A stretch of 64,000 bases of DNA from Bacteroidota bacterium (GTDB lineage: Bacteria > Bacteroidota > Bacteroidia > Chitinophagales > Chitinophagaceae). The first letter of the stretch is position 1; every line of letters begins with the position of its first letter. The stretch covers positions 44,063 through 108,062 of the forward strand of contig JAHEFI010000048.1 in assembly GCA_024640255.1 (NCBI GenBank), read 5' to 3'. The notes beneath the pieces were generated by a model. It was not told the DNA's origin and did not search any database. It saw nothing but the letters and a program-made list of their open reading frames with translations. The translations under genes and the position numbers were made by a program. Below, one piece after another: positions 1 to 8,997 of this stretch.

Positions 1-226
1 AAGAAAGATTTTCACCAATGGCCAAATTATAAAAATTACTTGGCATGATAGCTGCACATGGATTTAAAACACCATTATTAATAACCGTCCAACCTGTACA
101 AGTTGTATTATTACCTGCGCCAGATATAGAAACAACTTGAGCATTCAATTTTATTGAAACTGAAAAAAATGTAAATAATGAAAATAAAAAGACAGTATAA
201 AACTTTGAAAATCTATTGATTGACAT
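1..226 (-). CDS. Secreted protein, N-terminal part only
   Basis: A reading frame opens with ATG at 226 and runs off the left edge of the window, giving about 75 residues. It starts with a basic n-region (MSINRFSKF), a phenylalanine-rich hydrophobic stretch and a likely signal-peptidase site after LNAQ, so the product is exported. The visible mature part contains a TTCTGW segment and a second cysteine about 15 residues later and resembles the start of a Bacteroidota surface protein. The family cannot be named from this fragment. The upstream gap carries repeated TAGAAT motifs. Confidence 0.7.
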   Translation of the reverse strand, partial: MSINRFSKFYTVFLFSLFTFFSVSIKLNAQVVSISGAGNNTTCTGWTVINNGVLNPCAAIMPSNFYNLAIGENLS

Positions 227-269
227 TCTAAAATGGGTTTTTGAAACGAACAAAAATCCATTTTATTGC

Positions 270-346
270 TAGAATAGCATTTAGAATAAGTTCTATTAAT
301 ACGAGTATATTCTATTAATTTTTTAACATTCTAAGAGTTAATTCTA
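270..346. promoter_or_regulatory. Cluster of TAGAAT/ATTCTA motifs upstream of the cut-off secreted gene
   Basis: In 77 bases the hexamer TAGAAT or its complement ATTCTA occurs at 270-275, 282-287, 309-314, 328-333 and 341-346, with a partial copy (TTCTA) at 291-295. The 10-mer TTAATTCTAA at 338-347 also occurs exactly at 4066-4075, upstream of the response regulator gene. The cluster lies 44-120 bases upstream of the start codon at 226, a suitable place for activator sites. Binding by the neighbouring response regulator is an inference. Confidence 0.4.
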
Positions 347-374
347 ATCACAAAAAAATATATAGAAAATAATG

Positions 375-3300
375 TTAGAAAAACATCACATGAATTGTAG
401 TACCCTGATGTTCAACACTTTCAATATCAAGATCTGCATTCATTAATTTAATGAGGTTTCTGATAATCTGATACCCTACTCCATTGCCAGATTTAAATTT
501 AGAATTGTGTTCAAAACCTTCATCCATTAAATTTCCACTTGTCAAATATTGAATTAAGGATGCATTCATTCCAATACCAGTGTCTTTTACATAAATTAAA
601 TAACCTTCATCGATAACTTTGTAGCCAATTTCAATTTTACCTTTTGAAGTTGCTTTAATGGCATTTACAATTAGATTGTATAGTAAAACTCTTAAAGAAT
701 CAGGCCAGTTATGAATAAATGTTTCAGATTTGATTTGATTAACTAATTCAACTTTTTTATTTTCTATGAATGGGTGTACAAAATCAACTAAATCATTCAC
801 CAAAATACTTAAATCAAAATGTTGTTTAGAAGGCAAGGTTTCTATGTTATCGAATTTTACCCAATTCAACATATTAGAAGTTAAATATTCTAGTTCTTTA
901 GAAGTATTAGCAATTTGAATGATAGAAGATTTAATTTGAGACTCATTTTTAGAATTAGCAATGTTTTTTGCAGTGATATGCATGTACTTTAAAGGCGTTA
1001 AAATATCATGATTCATAATAGCAATAACATGATCTTTAGCCTGATTCCTTTTTAATAAATAATTATTTAAATTATTTAATGATTCTGTTTTAGCAGCAAC
1101 CTCTCTTTCTAAATCTCTTTGTCTTCTTTGGTAGATGATTGTTTTAAATCTAATATATAACAACACTAACCCAATTATTGATGCTAGATAAACAAAATAC
1201 ATTAATGGATTTAAAGTCCATGGATATGAAACTGTAAAATTTAATTCATTTGTTTTCCAATCTTGATCTATTGTATTTCTAATTCGAATATTTAATTTAT
1301 GTGCGCCATATTCTAAATTATTATACTTAATGATAGGATTTATAACATTAATCCTATTCCAAACTTCATCATCTAACTTATATTCCAACATGATATTCTC
1401 CTGTGATAGCATACCTGAAATACCTAATTGTAGCTCTACATTTTTTGTATTGGAAGGTAGATTATTTAACGTATTATCAATATTATGAACTTTACCATCA
1501 ATAAGAATTTTGTCAAAATAAACACTAGGTTGTATTTTGATATTGTTAATACTATCAGGATTAAATTGTATTAATCCATCTATCCCAGGGAAAGACAGAT
1601 CACCATTTCTTAATTGTATTGCACAAGGCGTACATCCACCATTAAATTCTAATTGATCTATACCATCAGGTTTACCAAAGTACCTGAATTTAATATTCCC
1701 GGGTCCTTTATTCCAAAAATCAATTAAAGAGGATACGGGAGACATAAATAAACCTTTGTTAGAACTTGCCCAAACTCTATTGTTTTTATCTACAATAAAA
1801 CAATGCGCATAATTCAAATATTTATTTTGATCTAAAGGGAGTTTTTTAATAGCATTATCCTTATACATATACACTCCTCCACCATATGTACCAATGAGAT
1901 AATAGTCCCCAATAGAAGAAATAGTTCTGAAATTTGCTTTAGATTTATCTCTAAAAAACAAATTAAAACTGTTTTTCAAAAGATCATATTTGTATAACCC
2001 ATCCGTGGTAGCAGCTAATACTTCGGTATTACTTACCCTCATTAAACTATATACAATAAAATTAAACGGGGCTTTTTTAAATTTTAAAACATAACTCCAA
2101 TTTTTATTTAAAGAAGATTTAGCGCTCTTCTTCATTATACCAGATTCATTAAATGAATAAATAAAATCTCCTATCTCAATATAATTATTTCTATTAATTA
2201 TAATAGTATCACTAGCCACTTCTACATACTTTACTTTATTTTCTTTTAAGTCATATTCAACTATCCCATCTGAATTAGTCATAAATAAAGTACTATCCTT
2301 AGTAATGTATGTGGCTGTTTCAGAAGGTTTATAAAATATATTAGGAGTAATAGACTTAGCATTGCCAAAAATCTGTCCAGAATTAATCTGAATATTACCG
2401 TTGCTAAGTAATATTTGAGCATATGCAGATGTACTCACGCCATTAATAGCATTATTGGGAAGTATTCGATTAAAATACCTTGGCTTTCCCACTAACATTC
2501 CTCTATTATCCGTACCTAAATAAATTGTATTTGTTAACTGATCTACCTGAATATACTTTATGAACTCTTTTTCAGGCAATTGATTGGTAATTAATTCAGT
2601 TTTAAATTGGTTATTAACAATTATAAGTTTATACAAACTGGATTCTTTAATAATATATACCGATTCGTTTGGATGATTTTGAAAAATATTAATTTGAGAA
2701 AAAATATTTTTAGGATTATAATTTTGCAATAAAGAGAATGATCTTTCTGCTAAATAAGATCCTTTTGTTTTCTTATCGTCAAATTCATAGAAATGCCCAT
2801 CAATAGTAAAGAGAAAAATTCGATTATTCAACATCATACCTATACTGCTAGAAGGTATTGAAAATAATGTATCAAAATGGTTATTTTCGAATTGACAGAA
2901 CAAGCTATTGTTTATGGTATATATTTTGCTATTTAGTAAAAAATCATTGTGTTCAATTTCTAAAAATTTATTTTGAATTGAACTTAAATTTAAACCATAT
3001 TTATAATTTAAGTACCCAGACTGCCCAACCAACTTTTGAATAGATGAGTCAATGATAACTTTATTTCGATCAATAATAAATACCCTTTCATCAATTAACT
3101 TTCCAAACAGCTTCCCTTTATAAGTTTTATCAAAAAATACAATTCTATCATCTAAAACTTTTGACTTATCATTGTCTCCAAAATTCTGAAAACCATACCC
3201 ATTGTATCTTAATATACCTGATTCTGTAGCTACCCATAAAAACCTATTTTTTTCATCAAATTGTAGTCCTTTGATGGCGTTTGTGGGTAAACCATTATCC

Positions 3301-3416
3301 GTATTAATTCTCTCGAAATTATATTGTAATTGTGCTTTGGAATATATAAAACTAAAAACAAGTAGGACTATTAAAAAAGTCTTACTTAAATTTCTAGTAG
3401 CTAATCTGGTGTACAT
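375..3416 (-). CDS. Two-component sensor histidine kinase with periplasmic beta-propeller
   Basis: A 1013-residue membrane sensor kinase. Residues 1-28 form a signal peptide or anchor ending in SKAQ. A long periplasmic region follows with propeller repeats of the two-component-regulator type (the first, around residues 37-80, contains NGLPTNAIKGL and LWVATESGILRY), then a Y_Y_Y-like domain at about 655-730, one membrane helix at about 735-753, and a cytoplasmic coiled segment. The phosphoacceptor is probably H803 in MNHDILTPLK. The HATPase domain shows an N box (N914 region), DTGIGM at about 945-950 and GNGVGY at about 977-982. There is no receiver or AraC domain, so it is not a one-piece hybrid. 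Its start overlaps the end of the upstream response regulator by 23 bases, so the two are probably co-translated partners. The ligand is unknown; in this family it is often a glycan. Confidence 0.88.
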   Translation of the reverse strand: MYTRLATRNLSKTFLIVLLVFSFIYSKAQLQYNFERINTDNGLPTNAIKGLQFDEKNRFLWVATESGILRYNGYGFQNFGDNDKSKVLDDRIVFFDKTYKGKLFGKLIDERVFIIDRNKVIIDSSIQKLVGQSGYLNYKYGLNLSSIQNKFLEIEHNDFLLNSKIYTINNSLFCQFENNHFDTLFSIPSSSIGMMLNNRIFLFTIDGHFYEFDDKKTKGSYLAERSFSLLQNYNPKNIFSQINIFQNHPNESVYIIKESSLYKLIIVNNQFKTELITNQLPEKEFIKYIQVDQLTNTIYLGTDNRGMLVGKPRYFNRILPNNAINGVSTSAYAQILLSNGNIQINSGQIFGNAKSITPNIFYKPSETATYITKDSTLFMTNSDGIVEYDLKENKVKYVEVASDTIIINRNNYIEIGDFIYSFNESGIMKKSAKSSLNKNWSYVLKFKKAPFNFIVYSLMRVSNTEVLAATTDGLYKYDLLKNSFNLFFRDKSKANFRTISSIGDYYLIGTYGGGVYMYKDNAIKKLPLDQNKYLNYAHCFIVDKNNRVWASSNKGLFMSPVSSLIDFWNKGPGNIKFRYFGKPDGIDQLEFNGGCTPCAIQLRNGDLSFPGIDGLIQFNPDSINNIKIQPSVYFDKILIDGKVHNIDNTLNNLPSNTKNVELQLGISGMLSQENIMLEYKLDDEVWNRINVINPIIKYNNLEYGAHKLNIRIRNTIDQDWKTNELNFTVSYPWTLNPLMYFVYLASIIGLVLLYIRFKTIIYQRRQRDLEREVAAKTESLNNLNNYLLKRNQAKDHVIAIMNHDILTPLKYMHITAKNIANSKNESQIKSSIIQIANTSKELEYLTSNMLNWVKFDNIETLPSKQHFDLSILVNDLVDFVHPFIENKKVELVNQIKSETFIHNWPDSLRVLLYNLIVNAIKATSKGKIEIGYKVIDEGYLIYVKDTGIGMNASLIQYLTSGNLMDEGFEHNSKFKSGNGVGYQIIRNLIKLMNADLDIESVEHQGTTIHVMFF

Positions 3417-3999
3417 GCGCCAATTGTAATAAATGAGTAAATGATTCCGCTTTTACTTTATCAAATATATTTGATTTAATAGTAGAAACCGTATTCATTT
3501 TTAAACCTAATAAATTGGCAATTTCCTTGGTTCTATAACCATTTAATAAATAATGTAATATCTCTAATTCCCTAACAGCTAGTGTAGAGAATGGATTTGT
3601 TGAATCTTCTATTTTTTTCTTAATCTGAATTGGTTGGTTTTTAATGAATAACTCCAAATGATAATTAATTTCAGACTCAGAAGCTCCTTTATGTAAATAA
3701 GAATGTATATTATATTTATTTGAAATTTTACCATACACATCCTCTGGCTGCATCGAGTGCATCAATATGGATAGATTAGGGTATTTTTCGTTTATTTTAT
3801 CTAAATATTCAACAGTATTGCCATCTGGTAAAATAATATCCAGAATTAAATGGCTATACTCATTGGCAGCCAATTCTTCCATTAATTGGATACAAGTACT
3901 TACATCCCCTACCTTTTGAACATCTAATCTATTCAAAATGGCAGTCAATCCCATCTTCACAATGCTGTGATCTTCAGCTACTAAAACTTTTGTTTCCAT
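3394..3999 (-). CDS. LuxR/NarL-type response regulator
   Basis: A 201-residue response regulator. The receiver domain has the acidic pair in AEDHS (residues 8-10), the phosphoacceptor D54 in LILDIILPDG, and the conserved lysine in LHKGAS. A C-terminal LuxR-type helix-turn-helix spans about 139-193 (LAVRELEIL, GYRTKEIANLLG, MNTVSTIKSNIFDK). It overlaps the downstream sensor kinase gene by 23 bases, which identifies that kinase as its likely partner. It probably controls transcription of nearby genes; a perfect palindrome lies upstream of its own promoter. Targets are not known. Confidence 0.92.
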   Translation of the reverse strand: METKVLVAEDHSIVKMGLTAILNRLDVQKVGDVSTCIQLMEELAANEYSHLILDIILPDGNTVEYLDKINEKYPNLSILMHSMQPEDVYGKISNKYNIHSYLHKGASESEINYHLELFIKNQPIQIKKKIEDSTNPFSTLAVRELEILHYLLNGYRTKEIANLLGLKMNTVSTIKSNIFDKVKAESFTHLLQLAHVHQISY

Positions 4000-4017
4000 T
4001 AGGTTTTACTTATCTAA

Positions 4018-4075
4018 CAAATTTAACAAGTAAATGGCAGAGTATACCTCAATATGTTAATAGAATTAATTCTAA
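4018..4075 (-). promoter_or_regulatory. Putative response regulator promoter with upstream palindrome
   Basis: On the minus strand TAAATTTG (plus positions 4018-4025) matches the Bacteroidota -7 element TAnnTTTG, 18 bases before the ATG at 3999. The nearest upstream TTG is about 24 bases away, longer than the usual spacing, so the -33 element is uncertain. The perfect 14-base palindrome TAGAATTAATTCTA (4061-4074) lies about 35 bases further upstream, where an activator or autoregulator could sit. Confidence 0.45.
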
Positions 4076-4083
4076 GTGGATTA

Positions 4084-6132
4084 TCAAAACATAGGTACAC
4101 TTAAGTCCAAGTTCTTTAATTTACCTGTTATTATTGCTTCCATTTCATCTAAAATCGCCAAGTCGGTCTCTGCTTGAGGTAGCTTAGAAGCATTTATTTT
4201 TTGAAGTAGTTTAGTTTTTAAAGATTCATCTCTCGTTTCCAAATAACTTAATACACCTTCAGAGATAGCGCTTAAATTTTCAATATGTTTTCTAATACTA
4301 TTTAATTCAATTATAGAAAGCGTTTTTGAATGTAAGCTCTTCCATTGAGCTAACTGTTCTTTGATATTATTGGCATTTTCAAAACTAGGATCTTGTAAAT
4401 ACTTTTTTACATCCGCTCTAAAAATCCATTTAGCATTCGCATCCACTGGAATAGTATCACTTATTTGTAAAAAAGTACTTGTTTGACTTGATGTTGGTTT
4501 AGTCATCAATGCCATGATTTTTTTATACCCTTTTAAAGGGGTAATAACCGATAAGACCTCTTTTATATCTTGATTTTTATTGTTAGAAATATGTTTCAAA
4601 CCAATTCTATCTAAATAATCATTAATATTATTTAGTCTTGTATACATATCATCCACATCTTGCAAAGTAGAAGACGACCATAATCTTTCAGCAATAACAG
4701 CAGCTCTTGGCCAAACTCTTCTTTCAAAATTATGTTCATCTACCAATTCTGTCCAAATTGCGGCTTCGCCCCCTAAAAATTGATTATTAGAATTTACTTT
4801 AATAAAATCAGCATTTAAATAATGATAATAGGCTGGCATAAATACATCTAAATAAAATCCTCTGGAAGCAATTACTTTATTGCCATTATTTGTAATGGTA
4901 TCTATAGAAATTGTCGGTCCCATTAAAGATGGCTTCCATACTTGGATAACAATATTTTTATTCAACCCCTTATGAAAAGATTCCTCCCATGCCATTGGAA
5001 TCATTCCATTTTTCTCAATAATCTTAGAAAATCTTTCTGCAAAATAATTTTGTAATTCATGAGTTGATTGGAATCCCTTATCCTTCATAAATTTTTCAAT
5101 ACTAGGATTATTCTTCCATGCAACTCCATTATTTTCATCTAAGCCCATGTGCATAAATGATTTGCTAAACAAAGGTTTCATTTCTTTAGATAAATTATCC
5201 AAGAATTGATAAGTCTCTTCCATACTTACATCCATGGTAGGCGTAGCAGTGGTATTCATCATTTGCATCAAACTCATTAAATTGACTGGCTTATCTCCTT
5301 CTATTTTAAATCTTGGTCCAGGTTGATAGTTTTTCTTTTCTGCAGCTAATGATGGATATCCCGCAAACCAAGATTGACTATGTCCAGGCAAATCAAACTC
5401 TGCGTATACTTCAATACCTCTTTCTTTACAGTATTGAACAAAATCAATCATTTCTTTTTGCGTATAATATTTACCATTAGATCCATTCAGATATAATTTT
5501 GGATATTGTTTTGATTCAATTCTAAAGCCTTCGTCATCTGCAATATGAATATGCAAGGTATTATACTTCACTGCCGCCATAGCATCCACATTTCTTTTCA
5601 TCACATCCATGGGTATGAAATGTCTTGCCACATCAACCATCATGCCTCTCCAACTATAAGTTGGCCAATCTATTATTTTCAATTTTGGAAATTGAATACC
5701 TATTGAATTTCTTTGTTCCAATTGATTCAATGTTTCCAATGCATATAATATACCAATATCAGAAATTGCCTCTATTCGAATAGTAGTATCTATTTGTATA
5801 GAATAAGCTTCTGCATTATTGATACCTAATATCTCTTTTGACACTTTTTGAATTTGAATCAAAGCCGATTGTTGAGTATTTATTGGTTTAAGTTTAACTG
5901 CACTCAATTGATTTGCCCTATTTACAAATCTTTCTATAGCATGATCAATTAGTTCAGTTCTTTTACCTATATATTTAACAGTTGAATTTTTGCTTATAGC
6001 AATCGTACCTTGAAATTGCTCTAGTTTTTGAGGAAAAGGCATTAAGGATAAACTATTTTGAGACATCACTTGCTTACCGCATAAAATGACCCAACTAAAT
6101 AATAAGATTCTGATTTTCATATGATTGCGCAT
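4084..6132 (-). CDS. Secreted GH20 beta-N-acetylhexosaminidase
   Basis: A 682-residue exported glycosidase that removes terminal GlcNAc or GalNAc from glycans such as chitin fragments, peptidoglycan pieces or glycoproteins. A signal peptide ends near VMSQ (residues 20-24). An N-terminal GH20b-like domain (about 28-155) precedes the catalytic barrel (about 157-505), which opens with WRGMMVDVARHFIP. The catalytic Asp-Glu pair is D332-E333 in HMGLDENNG, and the IHIADDEGFR segment (195-204) is typical. About 160 C-terminal residues look helical and are not assigned. The first ATG is at 6132; an ATG at 6120 (MKIRILLF) would give a cleaner signal peptide. It lies upstream of the regulator-kinase pair on the same strand and may be co-regulated with it. 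Confidence 0.93.
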   Translation of the reverse strand: MRNHMKIRILLFSWVILCGKQVMSQNSLSLMPFPQKLEQFQGTIAISKNSTVKYIGKRTELIDHAIERFVNRANQLSAVKLKPINTQQSALIQIQKVSKEILGINNAEAYSIQIDTTIRIEAISDIGILYALETLNQLEQRNSIGIQFPKLKIIDWPTYSWRGMMVDVARHFIPMDVMKRNVDAMAAVKYNTLHIHIADDEGFRIESKQYPKLYLNGSNGKYYTQKEMIDFVQYCKERGIEVYAEFDLPGHSQSWFAGYPSLAAEKKNYQPGPRFKIEGDKPVNLMSLMQMMNTTATPTMDVSMEETYQFLDNLSKEMKPLFSKSFMHMGLDENNGVAWKNNPSIEKFMKDKGFQSTHELQNYFAERFSKIIEKNGMIPMAWEESFHKGLNKNIVIQVWKPSLMGPTISIDTITNNGNKVIASRGFYLDVFMPAYYHYLNADFIKVNSNNQFLGGEAAIWTELVDEHNFERRVWPRAAVIAERLWSSSTLQDVDDMYTRLNNINDYLDRIGLKHISNNKNQDIKEVLSVITPLKGYKKIMALMTKPTSSQTSTFLQISDTIPVDANAKWIFRADVKKYLQDPSFENANNIKEQLAQWKSLHSKTLSIIELNSIRKHIENLSAISEGVLSYLETRDESLKTKLLQKINASKLPQAETDLAILDEMEAIITGKLKNLDLSVPMF

Positions 6133-6265
6133 TTAATCTATCTAAATTTAAGCCTTTTTGTATAGTCCTAAATAAGAATAGATATAAATCTATTATAGAA
6201 ACTATTTAAAATCCATAATTTTATACCAGCTTATATTAGCTACCCCAAAACGATTGCTTGCTTAT

Positions 6266-6496
6266 ATGTTTAGTTTAAACAATATAGTCAAAGACGGTAT
6301 TTTAGAAGTTTGCTTTTCCAACGAGGACACTGAAAGCAAGATTTATACCATCACCAATTCCAAAGGCATAGATATTATGCAAGGAAAAATCACTGGACAA
6401 ACACAAAGAACTTGTTTGTATGTGGGTGATTTGAAAAAAGGAAATTATACTTTTTCTTTAGGTAAAGAGCATACCCAAGAATTCACCATTCAGTAG
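6266..6496 (+). CDS. Small protein resembling a free-standing T9SS C-terminal sorting domain
   Basis: A 76-residue protein taken from the ATG at 6266; an in-frame TTG at 6254 would add four residues. The sequence has the beta-strand pattern of type A T9SS sorting domains (YTITNSKGIDIMQGKITG, then VGDLKKGNYTFSLG and a short final strand). In normal cargo this domain is the last 70-90 residues of a large secreted protein. Here there is no signal peptide and no cargo in front of it, and no in-frame upstream coding sequence is visible. It may be a cytoplasmic domain relative or the relic of a lost cargo gene. It is followed by rlmH after 50 bases. Confidence 0.6.
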   Translation: MFSLNNIVKDGILEVCFSNEDTESKIYTITNSKGIDIMQGKITGQTQRTCLYVGDLKKGNYTFSLGKEHTQEFTIQ

Positions 6497-6546
6497 CAAA
6501 AACCCATTTATTTTAATTTGATTAAATTTGATGAAAATCGAATTCA

Positions 6547-7011
6547 TTGAAAATTGCTATTTGCTCTGTCGGAAAAGCCAACGAATCTTATATTAAGGAA
6601 GGGGTTGATCAGTTCACTAAAAGAATTGGACATTACTACCCTATTGAATGGTCATTGATTACACCTAGTAAATTAACCGACCCAACGCAAATAAAAAAAG
6701 CAGAAGCTGATTCTATTTTAAAAGCTTTAGCAAAAACAGATATATTAATCTTATTAGACGAAAAAGGAAAGATGTTGAATTCGCCAGGTTTAGCCAAACT
6801 AATTCAACAAAAAGCCAATCAAAGTGCACAAAGAATAGTTTTTTTAATTGGAGGTGCCTACGGAGTTGATCAAAGCATTAAAGAACGCGCCAATTATACT
6901 TGGAGCCTTTCAGATTTGGTATTCCCACATATGTTAGTAAGACTAATTTTAGCAGAACAGATTTATAGAGCTTGTAGTATCTTGGCCAACGAAAAATACC
7001 ATCACGAATAA
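6547..7011 (+). CDS. rlmH: 23S rRNA (pseudouridine1915-N3)-methyltransferase RlmH
   Basis: A 154-residue SPOUT methyltransferase that uses S-adenosylmethionine to methylate pseudouridine 1915 in helix 69 of 23S rRNA. The length is typical. Visible hallmarks are the N-terminal MKIAICSVGK, the knot region LILLDEKGK, the SAM-binding loop FLIGGAYGVD and the C-terminal LSDLVFPHMLVRLILAEQIYRA with ending KYHHE. The start is a TTG at 6547; the ATG at 6531 is in another frame, and the family's usual N-terminus begins exactly at the TTG. The rhomboid gene follows after 7 bases, suggesting co-transcription. Confidence 0.96.
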   Translation: MKIAICSVGKANESYIKEGVDQFTKRIGHYYPIEWSLITPSKLTDPTQIKKAEADSILKALAKTDILILLDEKGKMLNSPGLAKLIQQKANQSAQRIVFLIGGAYGVDQSIKERANYTWSLSDLVFPHMLVRLILAEQIYRACSILANEKYHHE

Positions 7012-7018
7012 AATACAA

Positions 7019-7657
7019 ATGAATATTACCTTAATTATAACCATTATAACCGTTGCCATTTCTATTCTAGCCATGTACAACGAACCTTTAATGGATAAAA
7101 TGATTTTCAATCCATATACCGTTCAAAGAAAGAATCAATGGTACCGATTTATTAGTTCAGGATTTATTCATGCAGACTTTATGCATTTGGCTTTTAACAT
7201 GTTTTCTTTTTACATGTTTAGTGATTATGTAGAGCAGTTCTTTAGTATGATTTTTGGCGCACAGGGTTTATCTATTTACATAATTCTTTACTTGAGTGCT
7301 TTGGTGGTATGTTTAGTGCCTACCTTTTTGAAACATAAAAACCATTACAATTATAATAGTTTAGGCGCCTCCGGCGCCGTATCAGCCATTGTCTTCGTGG
7401 GTATCTTCTTACAACCCACCATACAAATTGGCTTTTTCATTATTCCACCTATTATTCCTGGATTTATTTTTGGCCCTATTTATTTAGCCATCACTGCCTA
7501 TTTATCTAAGAAAGGGCAAAGCGGCATTAATCATAGTGCACACCTTTGGGGATCCATTTATGGAATAGTCTACTTAATTATCACTGCGAAGTTCTTAGGA
7601 AATTACGATGCGGTAGGTTTATTTATAGAGCAAATAAGAGCCTACTTGCATTTATAA
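7019..7657 (+). CDS. Rhomboid-family intramembrane serine protease
   Basis: A 212-residue multi-spanning membrane protein. It carries the rhomboid signatures: an HxxxN-type segment (DFMHLAFNMFSFYMFSDY), the catalytic serine in GASGAVSA, and the catalytic histidine in HSAHLWGSIYG. Such enzymes cut transmembrane helices of other proteins within the lipid bilayer; the substrate cannot be inferred here. There are about six membrane segments and no cytosolic accessory domain. The last 6 bases overlap the convergent tilS gene. Confidence 0.92.
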   Translation: MNITLIITIITVAISILAMYNEPLMDKMIFNPYTVQRKNQWYRFISSGFIHADFMHLAFNMFSFYMFSDYVEQFFSMIFGAQGLSIYIILYLSALVVCLVPTFLKHKNHYNYNSLGASGAVSAIVFVGIFLQPTIQIGFFIIPPIIPGFIFGPIYLAITAYLSKKGQSGINHSAHLWGSIYGIVYLIITAKFLGNYDAVGLFIEQIRAYLHL

Positions 7658-8995
7658 AATCGTCAATTTGATGATTTGTTTAGTAGCATCTGTAATGCGA
7701 AAACGATGATCTAATCTTTGTCCAACCACCCAAAGAATTCTATCGCCAGAAACAATAACGGTTTGTTTTTCTTTTTCTGCTGGGCTTAATTTAGCAGCAC
7801 CTAAGAAATGATTTAGTTTCTTTTTCTTATTGATGCCCAAAGGATAAAAATAATCTGTTGGTTGCCAAGATCTAATTAATAATGGCCAGTCTAAAGCATC
7901 GGCATCTATACAAGCTATCTTTTTGTCAGTAGGTATCTCTCCTAATGCTTCTTTAGTCATGGCTTCCACTTGAATAGCGAAATGGGTTAATTGCAAAACA
8001 CCCTCTCCATAAATTAATTGATGTTCCATACTAGTACTCAAGGGCACTAGTTGAATCATATTTTTATACTTCACCAATTTATGGGTATCGGTTACGATAT
8101 AAGCACCCGTATTAGCAGTTAATAATTTATGTACTTCGCCAATTTGTTGGGGTCTAAAACCTAAAGATTTAATAAGGCCCCAAGTATAGGTTTCATAATG
8201 AGCCACTTTTAACCATTGTGCAATATCGACACAATCAATTCCTTTGTATTTCCTAAGGGCTTTTTTCCAGAAAAGATTTACAGTTTCTGTTATGATTTCA
8301 TCTGCTTCTTTTAAACGATCTACAGTACTCAGCACATTTTGTGTAGCATTAGCATAGAATTGGCTTATTTGAGGTAGAAGTTGATTACGAATATAGTTTC
8401 TAGTATAATCGTCTTTGGCATTGGAACTATCTTCTACGAAATTCAATCCATGCTCTAATGCATAACGCTGAATGTCTGTTTTTGTAAAAGCCAATAAAGG
8501 TCTTGCTAATGGGATACTATCTTTTCTGTAAGGGGCGATACCGGTTAAGCCATGAACACCAGTTCCTCTGAATAATTTCATTAAGACTGTTTCTACCTGA
8601 TCATCTGCATGGTGAGCTGTTAATAAAAATGCAGGTTGATCCAATATTTTGATAATGGATTCAAACCAAGTATACCTAATTTCTCTTGCAGCTTCTTGAA
8701 TACCCATTTTATAGGCTTCTGCATATTTAGCAGTTTCGAAAGATTGTACTAAAATGGGATAATTCAACTGAGTAGCCAATTGTCTTACAAAATGCTCATC
8801 TCTTTGACTCTCTGAACCTCTTAATTGAAAATTAACATGCGCAAAGGTGCACTTTGCACCAATCTGGTGCATTAAATGTGCTAACACAACACTATCCACT
8901 CCACCACTCACTGCCAATAAAAAATGACTGCGTTTTAATCTTAACTCAGGAAACTGTTTATCCCAATAGGCCTTAAATGCTTCTAGGGTTAACAT
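7652..8995 (-). CDS. tilS: tRNA(Ile)-lysidine synthase TilS
   Basis: A 447-residue ATP-dependent enzyme that converts cytidine 34 of the CAU-anticodon tRNA to lysidine, so that it is charged with isoleucine and reads AUA. The PP-loop SGGVDS lies at residues 30-35 and the family motif HHADDQVET is present. The C-terminal part holds the substrate-binding region, ending with WVVGQRLDHRFRIT. The gene starts 2 bases after the end of glnS on the same strand, so the two tRNA genes probably form one operon. It is essential in most bacteria. Confidence 0.97.
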   Translation of the reverse strand: MLTLEAFKAYWDKQFPELRLKRSHFLLAVSGGVDSVVLAHLMHQIGAKCTFAHVNFQLRGSESQRDEHFVRQLATQLNYPILVQSFETAKYAEAYKMGIQEAAREIRYTWFESIIKILDQPAFLLTAHHADDQVETVLMKLFRGTGVHGLTGIAPYRKDSIPLARPLLAFTKTDIQRYALEHGLNFVEDSSNAKDDYTRNYIRNQLLPQISQFYANATQNVLSTVDRLKEADEIITETVNLFWKKALRKYKGIDCVDIAQWLKVAHYETYTWGLIKSLGFRPQQIGEVHKLLTANTGAYIVTDTHKLVKYKNMIQLVPLSTSMEHQLIYGEGVLQLTHFAIQVEAMTKEALGEIPTDKKIACIDADALDWPLLIRSWQPTDYFYPLGINKKKKLNHFLGAAKLSPAEKEKQTVIVSGDRILWVVGQRLDHRFRITDATKQIIKLTIL

Positions 8996-8997
8996 GC

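Noticed and set aside
3202..3429. A 75-codon plus-strand frame over the start of the sensor kinase
   Set aside because: It is antisense to the conserved signal peptide and first propeller repeat of the kinase.
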